NCBI RefSeq assembly: GCF_039596395.1
Contig: NZ_JBCNJT010000001.1
Location: 779,315 to 843,314 of the forward strand
Length of the DNA: 64,000 nucleotides
Direction of reading: 5' to 3'
DNA from: Fluviicola sp.
GTDB taxonomy: Bacteria > Bacteroidota > Bacteroidia > Flavobacteriales_D > Crocinitomicaceae
The position numbers and the translations under genes were made by a program. A model generated the notes under the pieces. It ran no database searches. It was given only the letters and a program-made list of their open reading frames with translations, and was not told where the DNA came from. Positions 8,836-17,163 of the stretch are shown here, piece after piece; position 1 is the first letter of the stretch; each line of letters begins with the position of its first letter.

Positions 8836-9828
8836 ATGAAATCAAAAAGGACATCACTTGCGGATATTGCCGAAAGTTTAAATGTTTCAAAATCTACTGT
8901 CTCATTTGTGTTGAATGGTAAAGGAAAACAGTTCAACATCAGTGAAACGACGCAGAAATTAATTTTGGATAAAGCAAAAGAGTTGAACTATGTTCCGAAC
9001 TACTTTGCAAAGGGCTTGAGAGAAGGAAAGACACAGACAATCGGTTTGGTGCTTGCGGATATTTCGAACCCGTTCTACTCGGAATTGAGTAAGGCTATCC
9101 AGGAATCACTTTACGAGAAAGGATATAGCTTGTTCATTGTTTCAACGAATGACGACAGTACCATGGAGTTGAAATTGATCCGCGACCTGATCCTGCGTTC
9201 CGTAGATGCATTGATTATTGCTCCTTGTAACGGAATTCCGGCTTTGAAACCGGTATTGGACGAAACACCCATTCCGGTGGTTTGGGTAGATCGTATCGGG
9301 GATGAATTTGCAGATTTTGTGGGAGTGGATAATTACATGGAAGCTGCCATGCTTGTAAAGAAATTCTCGGTGAAACCTAAAAAAGTAGGAATTCTTCATC
9401 CGAAAAGATCCGATGTAATGACCATTCAGCTGCGTATTGACGGAACAAAATCGGCATGCGAGAAGCAGCATATTCCTTTTGAATTGGCCGAGTTGAGCGA
9501 AAATCACGACGACAGTTTCCATAAAATAAAGCAAATGCTCGACGCAGGCGTGGATTCATTTGTGGCTTTGAACAATAAAGTAGCCCTTCACGCAATCAAC
9601 GCACTGAACCTGTTGAAAGTAGAAATCCCGAAAAAAGTACGCATCATTTCGTTTGATGATTCGGAAGCATTCTCTTATTTTGCGCCGCCTGTTACAGCTT
9701 TAAGACAACCGGTAAACGGAATCGGGAAAGAGACCGTGGAAAGATTGATGGACCGCTTGAAAGAATCTACTGAAAACCGCAAGCATTTGATGATGGAATG
9801 CTCTTTCATAGAAAGAGGGTCACATTAA
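8836..9828 (+). CDS. LacI-family transcriptional regulator
   Basis: This is a 330-residue repressor with a standard LacI helix-turn-helix at residues 5-27 (SLADIAESLNVSKSTVSFVLNGKG), a hinge ending near residue 60, and a periplasmic-binding-fold effector domain (from TIGLVLADISNPFYSELSKAI to the C-terminus). The family senses sugars, nucleosides or similar small molecules. No sugar-use genes lie nearby, so the effector is unknown. It is 10 bases after nadK and is presumably made from the same mRNA. A regulator of catabolic type linked to NAD kinase is uncommon. Confidence 0.92.
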   Translation: MKSKRTSLADIAESLNVSKSTVSFVLNGKGKQFNISETTQKLILDKAKELNYVPNYFAKGLREGKTQTIGLVLADISNPFYSELSKAIQESLYEKGYSLFIVSTNDDSTMELKLIRDLILRSVDALIIAPCNGIPALKPVLDETPIPVVWVDRIGDEFADFVGVDNYMEAAMLVKKFSVKPKKVGILHPKRSDVMTIQLRIDGTKSACEKQHIPFELAELSENHDDSFHKIKQMLDAGVDSFVALNNKVALHAINALNLLKVEIPKKVRIISFDDSEAFSYFAPPVTALRQPVNGIGKETVERLMDRLKESTENRKHLMMECSFIERGSH

Positions 9829-10118
9829 ACAAGTTTAAATAGTTTAAAAGTGTAAAATTGTTCAATGAAAAACGTTTGAACATTTGAACATTTGAATCTG
9901 ACACGGCAGAAACATTTGAACCTTGTTAAGGGCTCAATAAAAAACCGCAGACAAACTCCGCGGTTCCATATCGGTAATAGACGTGTTAGAATTTCTTCCT
10001 GAACAAATATATTTAAGCACTTAACTACTTCCAAATTAATTTACTAGTTCATTTAAATTATTCGGCAGGTGTTAAAAAAAATGGGTTGAATACCTGAAAA
10101 TAACAGCATGAATGTTTT
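9829..10118. other. Non-coding gap with word-like repeats
   Basis: This gap between a plus and a minus gene contains loose repeats of the words GTTTAAA and TTTGAACA (9829-9920), then the minus-strand terminator at 9937-9965. The rest is AT-rich sequence with no plausible gene. Confidence 0.7.
9937..9965 (-). terminator. Terminator of the lectin gene
   Basis: Read on the minus strand, a stem AACCGC/GCGGTT (9943-9948 with 9960-9965) is followed by TTTTTTATT. It lies about 155 bases after the lectin gene's stop. Confidence 0.65.
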
Positions 10119-11696
10119 TTATCGATCCATGAAAAAACGCTGATTTTCAAAAACAGTTTCCTCTTTATTCCATGATCTCAGCATATAAATACCTTCTGAC
10201 AGAGAAGTAATCAGTTGATTTTCAGATTTCTCATCGTTATTCAATACTTCGGTAATAGCTTTTCCGTTCAGATCAAATAGCTGATAATAAACTGATTTGT
10301 CTGCAAAATGGATCGAAACAATCCCGTCTTCAGAAGAAAGCCCGGTAATAAGTTTTTTGGAATCTGCCGAGCAATTGAAAGCTGAAATCAGGTCGCTGTA
10401 TTCCAGTTCACCGTCAAAATCAACAGATGTCAGACGGTAGTAAACCTGCTTGTCGGTTTTTTGCGGATCGAGGTAGGAATATTCCAAAGGAACTTCCGAG
10501 TTTCCGCTTGCCTCGATGGTTGCAAGCGGGTAAAAAAGTTGCCCGTCATACGTGTAATCGATGACGTAGTGATCCAGGCGGCTTTCGGTTTCAACTCTCC
10601 AGAATATGCGGTTGGATTCGCCCTCGCAATGTGTTTTAAAGATGCTCAGTTCCACCGGAAGTACAACCGTTGCAGGACAGAAATACTGCTGGTTGTTCAA
10701 TCCGCCTGTCGCTGCAGTAGCCCCCCAATACACGGTATTATTTCCTCCGAATACGGAGGTCACAAAATTTCCGTTGCAGGTCAGGCGCAAACTTCCGTCC
10801 ACGTATACTTTCAGGTTTAGTGTCACAGGGTCCCAGGAAATCATAATGGTGTGAACAGCGCCGTCATCCAGGTTTGCCAGCGAAGCAAAAGCAGCTACAG
10901 GGCCGCAATAAGGAGCACCGGGACCTTGCAGGTTTCCGTCAATTTCCACAGCAATGTGATCTGCGAGCATGTCGTAAACGTGGGTCGGATTGTCATTGTC
11001 GTAAGTGTCGAATTCAATTACCAGGGAATTGGGAATATTTCCCGCTCCAAGTTGTCCTCCTGAAGTTCCACAAGCTGTTGGGTTCGGCTGGAATGTAAAG
11101 GTCGTTCCATCGGCACCGTTGATGTTATTCCCGAAGTAATAGTTCAGGGAAAGATTAAACGGCTGGTTGAAATTGATTGCGGTATTGTTCCAGGCACATC
11201 CGGTTTGATTGGAAGTTTCCGGAGTAAGTTCAATACAGCTTTGACCACCGATTGTCTGGTAACTTGCATTTCCGTTCAAACAGTAGCTCCCGGTATTTGC
11301 GACCATTTTATAAGCCATGGTCACGTTGGAAGTTAAATCATGCACGCAATTGTATTTGGAAATCAGGATCCGGATGGTTCCCGTAAAAGTAGCGGTCCAG
11401 TTAATGGAAGCATTGCTGCCGCATATGTCATCGGCATAAACAATCTGCGTAGCGCCGGTTGCATCCAGCAAAGTCAATTGACTGTCTATCGAGGAAGAAC
11501 TTCCACCGGCACAAAATGTAAATTCGTATTGGTTGCATTTGACCACATTGACCGTATAATACCTTCCGTTTTGGGTAGCAACTGTCTGGTATGCTGCAGT
11601 TGGTGTCAGTGATCCGGATGCTGTTCCGCCGGTGCAGGCGAATACAGGAATGAGCGATAGACTACTAAAAAATAGTAGTAGGATAGTTTGCTTCAT
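10119..11696 (-). CDS. Secreted L-type-lectin-like protein with T9SS sorting domain
   Basis: The product has 525 residues from the ATG at 11696, which begins a signal peptide (MKQTILLLFFSSLSLIPVFA); an ATG 7 codons upstream would put extra residues before it. Residues of about 25-140 resemble a domain for adhesion or carbohydrate contact. About 150-350 form a legume-type (L-type) lectin sandwich, with NGADGTTFTFQPNP, LVIEFDTYDND, DHIAVEIDG and SWDPVTLNLKVYVDG. A fibronectin-like linker (VYYRLTSVDFDGE) precedes the C-terminal T9SS type A domain, with LFDLNGKAI and EGIYMLR. The protein is expected on the cell surface or released, binding glycans. It stands alone with its own terminator. Confidence 0.85.
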   Translation of the reverse strand: MKQTILLLFFSSLSLIPVFACTGGTASGSLTPTAAYQTVATQNGRYYTVNVVKCNQYEFTFCAGGSSSSIDSQLTLLDATGATQIVYADDICGSNASINWTATFTGTIRILISKYNCVHDLTSNVTMAYKMVANTGSYCLNGNASYQTIGGQSCIELTPETSNQTGCAWNNTAINFNQPFNLSLNYYFGNNINGADGTTFTFQPNPTACGTSGGQLGAGNIPNSLVIEFDTYDNDNPTHVYDMLADHIAVEIDGNLQGPGAPYCGPVAAFASLANLDDGAVHTIMISWDPVTLNLKVYVDGSLRLTCNGNFVTSVFGGNNTVYWGATAATGGLNNQQYFCPATVVLPVELSIFKTHCEGESNRIFWRVETESRLDHYVIDYTYDGQLFYPLATIEASGNSEVPLEYSYLDPQKTDKQVYYRLTSVDFDGELEYSDLISAFNCSADSKKLITGLSSEDGIVSIHFADKSVYYQLFDLNGKAITEVLNNDEKSENQLITSLSEGIYMLRSWNKEETVFENQRFFMDR

Positions 11697-11710
11697 AATC
11701 GTAGTTTTAG

Positions 11711-11718
11711 CAAACATA
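11711..11718 (-). promoter_or_regulatory. Predicted -7 box of the lectin gene
   Basis: The minus strand reads TATGTTTG, a full match to TAnnTTTG, 22 bases before the ATG measured from its first base. The -33 region has no TTTG, so the call is moderate. Confidence 0.5.
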
Positions 11719-11800
11719 CTAAAACGATCTAGTCATTTCCTAATTTTTTAACGAATAATTTACTAAAGATTTAGCTTTTCTTCATGAATAGAATAAATAC

Positions 11801-11833
11801 AAAAAAAACTCCCCACCGGAGTGAGGAGTTTTT
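11801..11833 (-). terminator. Terminator of the MuiA-like gene
   Basis: On the minus strand the stem AAAACTCC/GGAGTTTT (11805-11812 with 11825-11832) runs into a T-tract made by the eight A at 11801-11808. It begins about 25 bases after the stop at 11859. The T-run on the plus side makes it possibly bidirectional. Confidence 0.8.
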
Positions 11834-11858
11834 ACATAATCAAATGTGTTTATTTCGG

Positions 11859-13589
11859 TTAAAAACTTGGGCAACTGATTGTTCGGAAAGTTTTCGTGCT
11901 GATCTTGGCATTTTTCGGATATTTCACCGAATACCCGATTTCAAGGTTGGCCGTTTCACCCGGTTGCAAGGTAATCATGTAGGAAACTTCTCCGGTCAGA
12001 TCGTTTTTCTTACCGATTCCGATGGTTTCTACCGTAACCGTAATTTCGCTGGAACTGGAAAGCGGAATCTGGTCGAATACATTGATCTTCACAGGGACTG
12101 TGCGGTTATTTCGAACCTGGATATCATAGAAGTACGTGTCTTTCTTCGTGCTTCCGGATACTTTCTTCGTACTCATTTCAGATTTCAGCTTGCGCAATAC
12201 CTGGATTTTTGAATCGCGACCGAATGACAGGCTTAGCGTGTCGTCAACATTATTGGTGTTGATCTCGCTCACACCGACATAATTTCCTGCAAAGTAAACA
12301 TTGGTCGGACCGGGAATCAGATCCAGGTCCTGCCATCCTACAATGTTTGCCAGTAAGAAAGATCCCTGATCCAGTTTCGGTACCGAAACATGGGTGAAAG
12401 TTGCCGGCATGTTCATTTCCTTGATCTCAACGATGTATGGTTTGGCATCGGTAGGGCAGGAGAACGGATGCGCGATCAGGAATTCAGCATTCAGGTCGGA
12501 TATCTCGATTTGTTTCATGGCAACCGTGCTGACTTTTTTTCCTTCATTTTTACCCATTTTGTCAGAGCCGAAAAAGCCTGCAGAATTTTCCGTTACTTTC
12601 TGGTCCAGCACGTAGTTGTCATAAGCACGCTGATTAGCCATATTGATTTCATTCATGACCTCATTGCGGTAATCTGCTTTTTGCTGAATCGGCTGAACAT
12701 ACGATTTTTTGGTGTATTCTACCTGCTCTCCGTAACGGATGTAGAACGGGTTCAATACCGGAGAAGCAGCACTTAAAAGCGGATCTGAAGTACTCAAAGT
12801 CAGCGCAACATTTTTCCACTCATTTCCGGTATTGTTATAAACCTGTGCTTTGTATTTCAGGTTGATGGGCTGGTTCAGGTCTGTGGCGGAAAGATCGTAA
12901 GTTGCTGCCCAGCCGCAGTCGGAAACCAAATACTTCAAAGTCCCGGAAATGTCGGTGTTATTGTCCACATCAATCAACACGATAACCTGGTTACTGCGCT
13001 GATTTTCGGTGTAGTTCAACTCCGTTAACTGAAAACGGGTATCATTGATCTTTGCAGAAAGCACGTCCTGTTCTTTTTTGATTTTGGTAATGGTTTTATT
13101 GATCTCGAACGTGCGTGTACGGTAGTATTCACCGGCTGCCTTGATCTGATCAATCGTTAAGGTATTCTGGCCCTTCAGATCTTTATTGGTGTTTAAAATT
13201 CCCAACTCAGCCTGGTACGAGCTCAATAAATCCACATTCAGCTGATGCCGGTCTTTTAATTGTTCCAGTGAATCGGCCAGGATTTTAATTCTGGGGTTCC
13301 ATTGTTCGGCAGCTAAAAAATCCATTTCAGTGGAAATAGAAACCAGCCGGAAAGAACCGGAACTGGTAAATTGGATGGTTCTCGGATCTGCAAATGCAGA
13401 AATCCCTGAAAAAATGACCTTGTTTCTCCCTTTTGTCAATTTTATGGGTGTTTCGTGGGTCATTTCTCCCGCTGTCAGGAATAGCTTCACCTTCTTGATC
13501 TCTGTTTTAAGGACCTGTTCGTGCATGTTCTGTCCAAGAAGTGCAAGTGGAAAAAGAACCAGCAAAAGGTGTAAAAAGTGTTTTTTCAT
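11859..13589 (-). CDS. MuiA-like exported protein (DUF4139/DUF4140)
   Basis: The product has 576 residues from the ATG at 13589, which starts a signal peptide (MKKHFLHLLLVLFPLALLGQ). The N-terminal DUF4140 part includes AELFLTAGEMTHETPI-like sequence and the segment KGRNKVIFSGISAFADPRTIQF. A coiled-coil-like stretch of about 100 residues follows. The C-terminal DUF4139 region starts near YLVSDCGWAATYDLSA and ends with LQPGETANLEIGYSVKYPK. Relatives are named after mucoidy inhibitor A, but their biochemical role is unknown. The protein is expected in the periplasm or outer envelope. It diverges from lysA. Confidence 0.85.
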   Translation of the reverse strand: MKKHFLHLLLVLFPLALLGQNMHEQVLKTEIKKVKLFLTAGEMTHETPIKLTKGRNKVIFSGISAFADPRTIQFTSSGSFRLVSISTEMDFLAAEQWNPRIKILADSLEQLKDRHQLNVDLLSSYQAELGILNTNKDLKGQNTLTIDQIKAAGEYYRTRTFEINKTITKIKKEQDVLSAKINDTRFQLTELNYTENQRSNQVIVLIDVDNNTDISGTLKYLVSDCGWAATYDLSATDLNQPINLKYKAQVYNNTGNEWKNVALTLSTSDPLLSAASPVLNPFYIRYGEQVEYTKKSYVQPIQQKADYRNEVMNEINMANQRAYDNYVLDQKVTENSAGFFGSDKMGKNEGKKVSTVAMKQIEISDLNAEFLIAHPFSCPTDAKPYIVEIKEMNMPATFTHVSVPKLDQGSFLLANIVGWQDLDLIPGPTNVYFAGNYVGVSEINTNNVDDTLSLSFGRDSKIQVLRKLKSEMSTKKVSGSTKKDTYFYDIQVRNNRTVPVKINVFDQIPLSSSSEITVTVETIGIGKKNDLTGEVSYMITLQPGETANLEIGYSVKYPKNAKISTKTFRTISCPSF

Positions 13590-13679
13590 AGAATTGGTTT
13601 TAGCGTAATACATATGAATGGTAGTTGCGTTCAAAAAATGAATTGTTTTATTTAAAACAAAATGTGTTAAAACAAAAAC

Positions 13680-13711
13680 TTTGTGAAATAAATAAATTGT
13701 TTCTAATTTTG
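13680..13711 (+). promoter_or_regulatory. Predicted promoter of lysA
   Basis: TTTG (13680-13683), a 20-base spacer and TAATTTTG (13704-13711) match the Bacteroidota promoter TTTG-N19/20-TAnnTTTG. The expected transcript start is near 13716, giving a leader of about 18 bases. Confidence 0.7.
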
Positions 13712-13733
13712 AACCCTGAAAAGTAGTAATAAA

Positions 13734-14963
13734 ATGAACTCGACATTATTGGAAGCTGTTGCGGGAGAATATGGTACTCCTGTGTATGTATATGATGAAG
13801 CAAAAATTATTTCACAGTATAACCGCCTGAAGAACGCTTTCGGGAAGCAGGAAGTGAAATTGCATTATGCGATGAAAGCATTGAGCAATATCAATGTGTT
13901 GAGAACACTTAAGGATCAGGGAGCAGGTTTGGATGCTGTTTCTATCGAAGAAGTTCATTTAGGCCTGAGAGCAGGTTTTGAACCCGAAGAAATCATGTAC
14001 ACACCCAACGGAGTGGCTTTTTCCGAAATAGAAGAAGCGGTTGCTTTGGGAGTGATGATCAATATTGATAACCTGAGTGTACTGGAACATTTCGGGATGG
14101 TATTCGGATCTCTGGTACCGGTTTGTATTCGCATAAATCCGCACATTCTGGCAGGCGGGCACGCAAATATTTCTGTCGGGCACATTGATTCCAAATTCGG
14201 GATTTCGATTCACCAGTTGAGACACATTCAGCGGATCGTTGAACATTATAAACTGCACATTGTAGGTTTGCACATGCATACGGGCAGCGATATCGTGGAT
14301 GCGGATGTATTCCTGCAGGGAGCAGATTTGCTCTACCAGGCGGCAAGCTATTTCCCGGAATTGCAGTTCATGGATTTCGGTTCCGGCTTCAAAGTGGCCT
14401 ATAAAGAAGGAGATTTTGTAACACCGATCGAAGAAATCGGGGCGAAAATCGGGGAATCCTTCCAACATTTTTGCAAAGAATACGGCCGTGATCTGGAATT
14501 GTGGTTCGAACCGGGAAAATTCCTGGTGAGTGAAAGCGGGGTGCTCCTGGTTTCTGTCAATGTGGTGAAACAAACTACTTCAACAGTTTTCCTGGGCGTG
14601 AACAGTGGGCAAAATCACCTGATTCGGCCGATGTTCTACAACGCTTATCACCGCATTGAGAATGTTTCCAATCCGGAAGGCTATAAAAAATTGTATTCGG
14701 TGGTGGGATACATTTGTGAAACGGACACGTTCGGTTATGACCGCCCGATTGCAGAAGCGAAAGCCGGAGATGTGCTGGCAATTTACAATGCCGGGGCCTA
14801 CGGCTTCAGTATGAGCAACCAGTACAATTCGCGATTGAGGCCTGCAGAAGTTTACATCCGGAATGGGATGCCGCAGCTGATTCGTAAAAGAGAAACCCTG
14901 GATGACGTTATCCGGAATGAAATCGATTTGTCAGTAAGTTCTACCTACGCTACAAATGAATAA
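13734..14963 (+). CDS. lysA: Diaminopimelate decarboxylase
   Basis: This PLP enzyme converts meso-diaminopimelate to L-lysine, the last step of lysine synthesis. The 409-residue protein is a fold-type III decarboxylase. The PLP-binding Lys is K48 (HYAMKALSN). HMHTGSD and GSGFKVAY lie in the barrel, EPGKFLVSESG is near residue 262, and the C-terminal barrel carries CETDTFGYDR and NAGAYGFSMSNQYNSR, which hold the active-site Cys and Tyr of the partner subunit. The length matches the family. It has a well-formed promoter and its own terminator, so it is monocistronic. Confidence 0.96.
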   Translation: MNSTLLEAVAGEYGTPVYVYDEAKIISQYNRLKNAFGKQEVKLHYAMKALSNINVLRTLKDQGAGLDAVSIEEVHLGLRAGFEPEEIMYTPNGVAFSEIEEAVALGVMINIDNLSVLEHFGMVFGSLVPVCIRINPHILAGGHANISVGHIDSKFGISIHQLRHIQRIVEHYKLHIVGLHMHTGSDIVDADVFLQGADLLYQAASYFPELQFMDFGSGFKVAYKEGDFVTPIEEIGAKIGESFQHFCKEYGRDLELWFEPGKFLVSESGVLLVSVNVVKQTTSTVFLGVNSGQNHLIRPMFYNAYHRIENVSNPEGYKKLYSVVGYICETDTFGYDRPIAEAKAGDVLAIYNAGAYGFSMSNQYNSRLRPAEVYIRNGMPQLIRKRETLDDVIRNEIDLSVSSTYATNE

Positions 14964-14965
14964 TT

Positions 14966-14996
14966 AAAGTTCCGATATCTACCGTCGGGACTTTTT
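14966..14996 (+). terminator. Terminator of lysA
   Basis: A 10-bp stem with one G-T pair (AAAGTTCCGA at 14966-14975 with TCGGGACTTT at 14985-14994) is followed by a short T-run, starting 3 bases after the lysA stop. Confidence 0.75.
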
Positions 14997-15031
14997 CATT
15001 GACCTTCGTCGGGCCGACATTCCTTGCCGGC

Positions 15032-15676
15032 TCAATAATTTTTGGGAGTAGCCTGCTTTTGAGCGATCAGGATCAAATCGGTATCCGTTTCTGTTTCGGA
15101 AACCGGGAATGGCTGCTCATGGGTTGAAATCACGCGAAATCCGATCTGTTGCAGCAAACGGGTTAAAAAACCGGTTTCGTAATAATACATCATCACTTCC
15201 TCGCCGGTGCTGGAAGCTTTCATACGCGAATTTTCGTACAAATCCGTCATCGTACTTAAATAGAGAATCCCGTTTTCGTTCAGTTTTTCATACACCTTAA
15301 AAAGAAACAACTCAACTTGTTCGATAGCCAAATAGGGAAATAGAAATCCTACTACGATGGCGTCGAAAGAAGTGTCGAGGTAATCGATTTGGAGAGCATC
15401 GTATACCAGGAAGCGCGCGTTCGGATTGTTTTTCCGGGCCAGTTCGATCATATTCGGAGCGAGGTCTATTCCAAGCAATTCGAGTTGAGGCAAACGTTCC
15501 AGCAAATAATGGCTGATATTGCCCGGACCGCAGGCTACATCCAGTACTTTCGAACGTTCTTCCAGGTGATTCAACAGGATGTTCAATGATTCGCCGTAAT
15601 GATCTACCGAAAAGAAACGCTGCTGGTAGGAGTCTGCCAGTTTATTGAATAAATCAACTGCTTTTTGATTATTCAT
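15032..15676 (-). CDS. Class I SAM-dependent methyltransferase
   Basis: This is a 214-residue cytoplasmic methyltransferase. The S-adenosylmethionine loop (motif I) is VLDVACGPGN at about residues 44-53. An acidic residue follows at the end of the second strand (LLGIDLAPNMIELAR), and FDAIVVGFLFPYL is motif II/post-II. The protein belongs to the broad UbiE/Methyltransf_25 group, and its substrate cannot be told. The ATG at 15676 is preferred over a GTG three codons upstream. It converges on lysA and diverges from the lipoprotein hydrolase. Confidence 0.87.
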   Translation of the reverse strand: MNNQKAVDLFNKLADSYQQRFFSVDHYGESLNILLNHLEERSKVLDVACGPGNISHYLLERLPQLELLGIDLAPNMIELARKNNPNARFLVYDALQIDYLDTSFDAIVVGFLFPYLAIEQVELFLFKVYEKLNENGILYLSTMTDLYENSRMKASSTGEEVMMYYYETGFLTRLLQQIGFRVISTHEQPFPVSETETDTDLILIAQKQATPKNY

Positions 15677-15721
15677 TGTGTTCACAATTTTTTCGGGTAA
15701 ATTAGCAAAAATGTTGCTTTT

Positions 15722-16762
15722 ATGATGCGCACCTTAGGATTTGTGATCGCCTTACTGATAGCGATACCGCTTTTCTTTTCTTGCTCTGATAATAGTGAAA
15801 CAAACGGGAGTGAAAAGTCGCGGAGAGCTCAAAAGGAAGGGCTGAAAGGAAAGAAAAAGAACTCCGGTAAAGAAAAAGTGGTGGAGGCTTTGCCTAAAAA
15901 TTATGAGTTTGTCTATAATGACTCATTAAGCGATTATATCAATGCGTATAATAAAACGCTGGCTCTGTTTGAACTGCCTATCGTTGAAAAGGATATTCAG
16001 ACCAAATACGGGAATGCACACGTGCTCGTTTGCGGAAATTCCAATAATCCGCCGCTTGTATTGCTTCATGGAATGAATGCGAGCTCAACCATGTGGTATC
16101 CGAATATGAAAACCTTCGCCAAAAATTATTGTGTCTATGCAATTGATTTTCTATTGGAACCCGGAAAATCGACCTGTAATCTGAAGCGTTTGGATAAAGA
16201 CCAGATTGCGGAATGGTACGATGAAATTTTTACAAAACTGGGATTGAATTCCGTTTACCTGATCGGTTGTTCACGCGGAGGATGGCTTGCAACGGCGGTT
16301 GCCCTGAACAAACCCGAGAAAGTGAAAAAACTCGTGCTGTTGAGTCCCGCCCAGACATTTACATGGATTCCTCCAAGTTCGGCATTGTTGAGTAATATTA
16401 CCTATTGCATTTCCCCGGACAAGGAAAAACTGGGAAATATCCTGGCCGGATTATCGGTTAGAAGTGTCAAGATCAGTCAAACGTATTTCGATCAGTACTA
16501 CCTGGGGACGGAAAAGGACAATCTTTCTTCCTGCATTTTTGAAATGACCCCTTATTCCAGGAGATCCATGGAAAAGTTGAACATGCCGATCCTGCTCCTG
16601 ATCGGAGATAAAGATATTGTCAACAACCAGCGCTGTCTGGACAAAGCGAAGAAGTGGATCCCGGACATACAAACCGGAACAATCCAGGATGCGGGGCATT
16701 TTTTAAGCTTCGATCAGCCGGATACGGTCAATAAACTCGTACTGAATTTCCTGAGGAATTAA
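15722..16762 (+). CDS. Alpha/beta hydrolase lipoprotein
   Basis: The 346-residue protein has a lipoprotein signal (LFFSC, lipidated Cys at 21), followed by a very basic linker (residues about 30-55, many Lys). An alpha/beta hydrolase domain follows. The oxyanion motif is HGMN at 116-119. The nucleophile elbow GCSRGG has Ser 184, with Cys before the Ser as in many ester and C-C bond hydrolases. An acid lies in LLLIGDKDIV (296 or 298), and the base is His 326 in QDAGHFLSF. All triad parts are present. The substrate is unknown. It is expected to face the periplasm, tethered to a membrane. Two ATGs lie side by side at the start. Confidence 0.85.
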   Translation: MMRTLGFVIALLIAIPLFFSCSDNSETNGSEKSRRAQKEGLKGKKKNSGKEKVVEALPKNYEFVYNDSLSDYINAYNKTLALFELPIVEKDIQTKYGNAHVLVCGNSNNPPLVLLHGMNASSTMWYPNMKTFAKNYCVYAIDFLLEPGKSTCNLKRLDKDQIAEWYDEIFTKLGLNSVYLIGCSRGGWLATAVALNKPEKVKKLVLLSPAQTFTWIPPSSALLSNITYCISPDKEKLGNILAGLSVRSVKISQTYFDQYYLGTEKDNLSSCIFEMTPYSRRSMEKLNMPILLLIGDKDIVNNQRCLDKAKKWIPDIQTGTIQDAGHFLSFDQPDTVNKLVLNFLRN

Positions 16763-16884
16763 GTGTGTTCAATAATTAACAGTTGGTTATAACTTAGTTA
16801 ATCCTCTCTGCTTCATAAGAATCAGGCAACTACTTTGTCGTAATTTCGTTCTTGAATTAGAATTTGTAAATAATTCGACACACT

Positions 16885-17163
16885 ATGAGATTACTACTAC
16901 TAGCAGCAATAGCTTCGTCTATTGGTGCAACTACTACGCACGCACACGAAAACGGTGTGCCCTTAAACTCTGTTTGCCAGGTTTCCGGTGATACCCTTTC
17001 ATCAGATTCCCTGCAAAAACTCTATCAGCACATTGATCTGCTTTCCGTATTCGATTTGAAGAAATGGCGTGAATCCTACATTTATAAGAACAGGACACAG
17101 CCTTCCGATCAGAATAAGCAGATACTGATTTACATCGAAGAACGCCTAAAAGTTATCAAATGA
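16885..17163 (+). CDS. Small exported protein of unknown function
   Basis: The product has 92 residues: a signal peptide (MRLLLLAAIASSIGATTTHA) and a mature part of about 70 residues that looks alpha-helical (DSLQKLYQHIDLLSVFDLKKWRE region), ending in a Lys/Glu-rich stretch. I recognise no family. Its stop overlaps the next start by 4 bases (ATGA), so it is translated together with the large type B T9SS protein and may assist that protein. A TAATTTCG element at 16841-16848 is a possible -7 box. Confidence 0.65.
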   Translation: MRLLLLAAIASSIGATTTHAHENGVPLNSVCQVSGDTLSSDSLQKLYQHIDLLSVFDLKKWRESYIYKNRTQPSDQNKQILIYIEERLKVIK

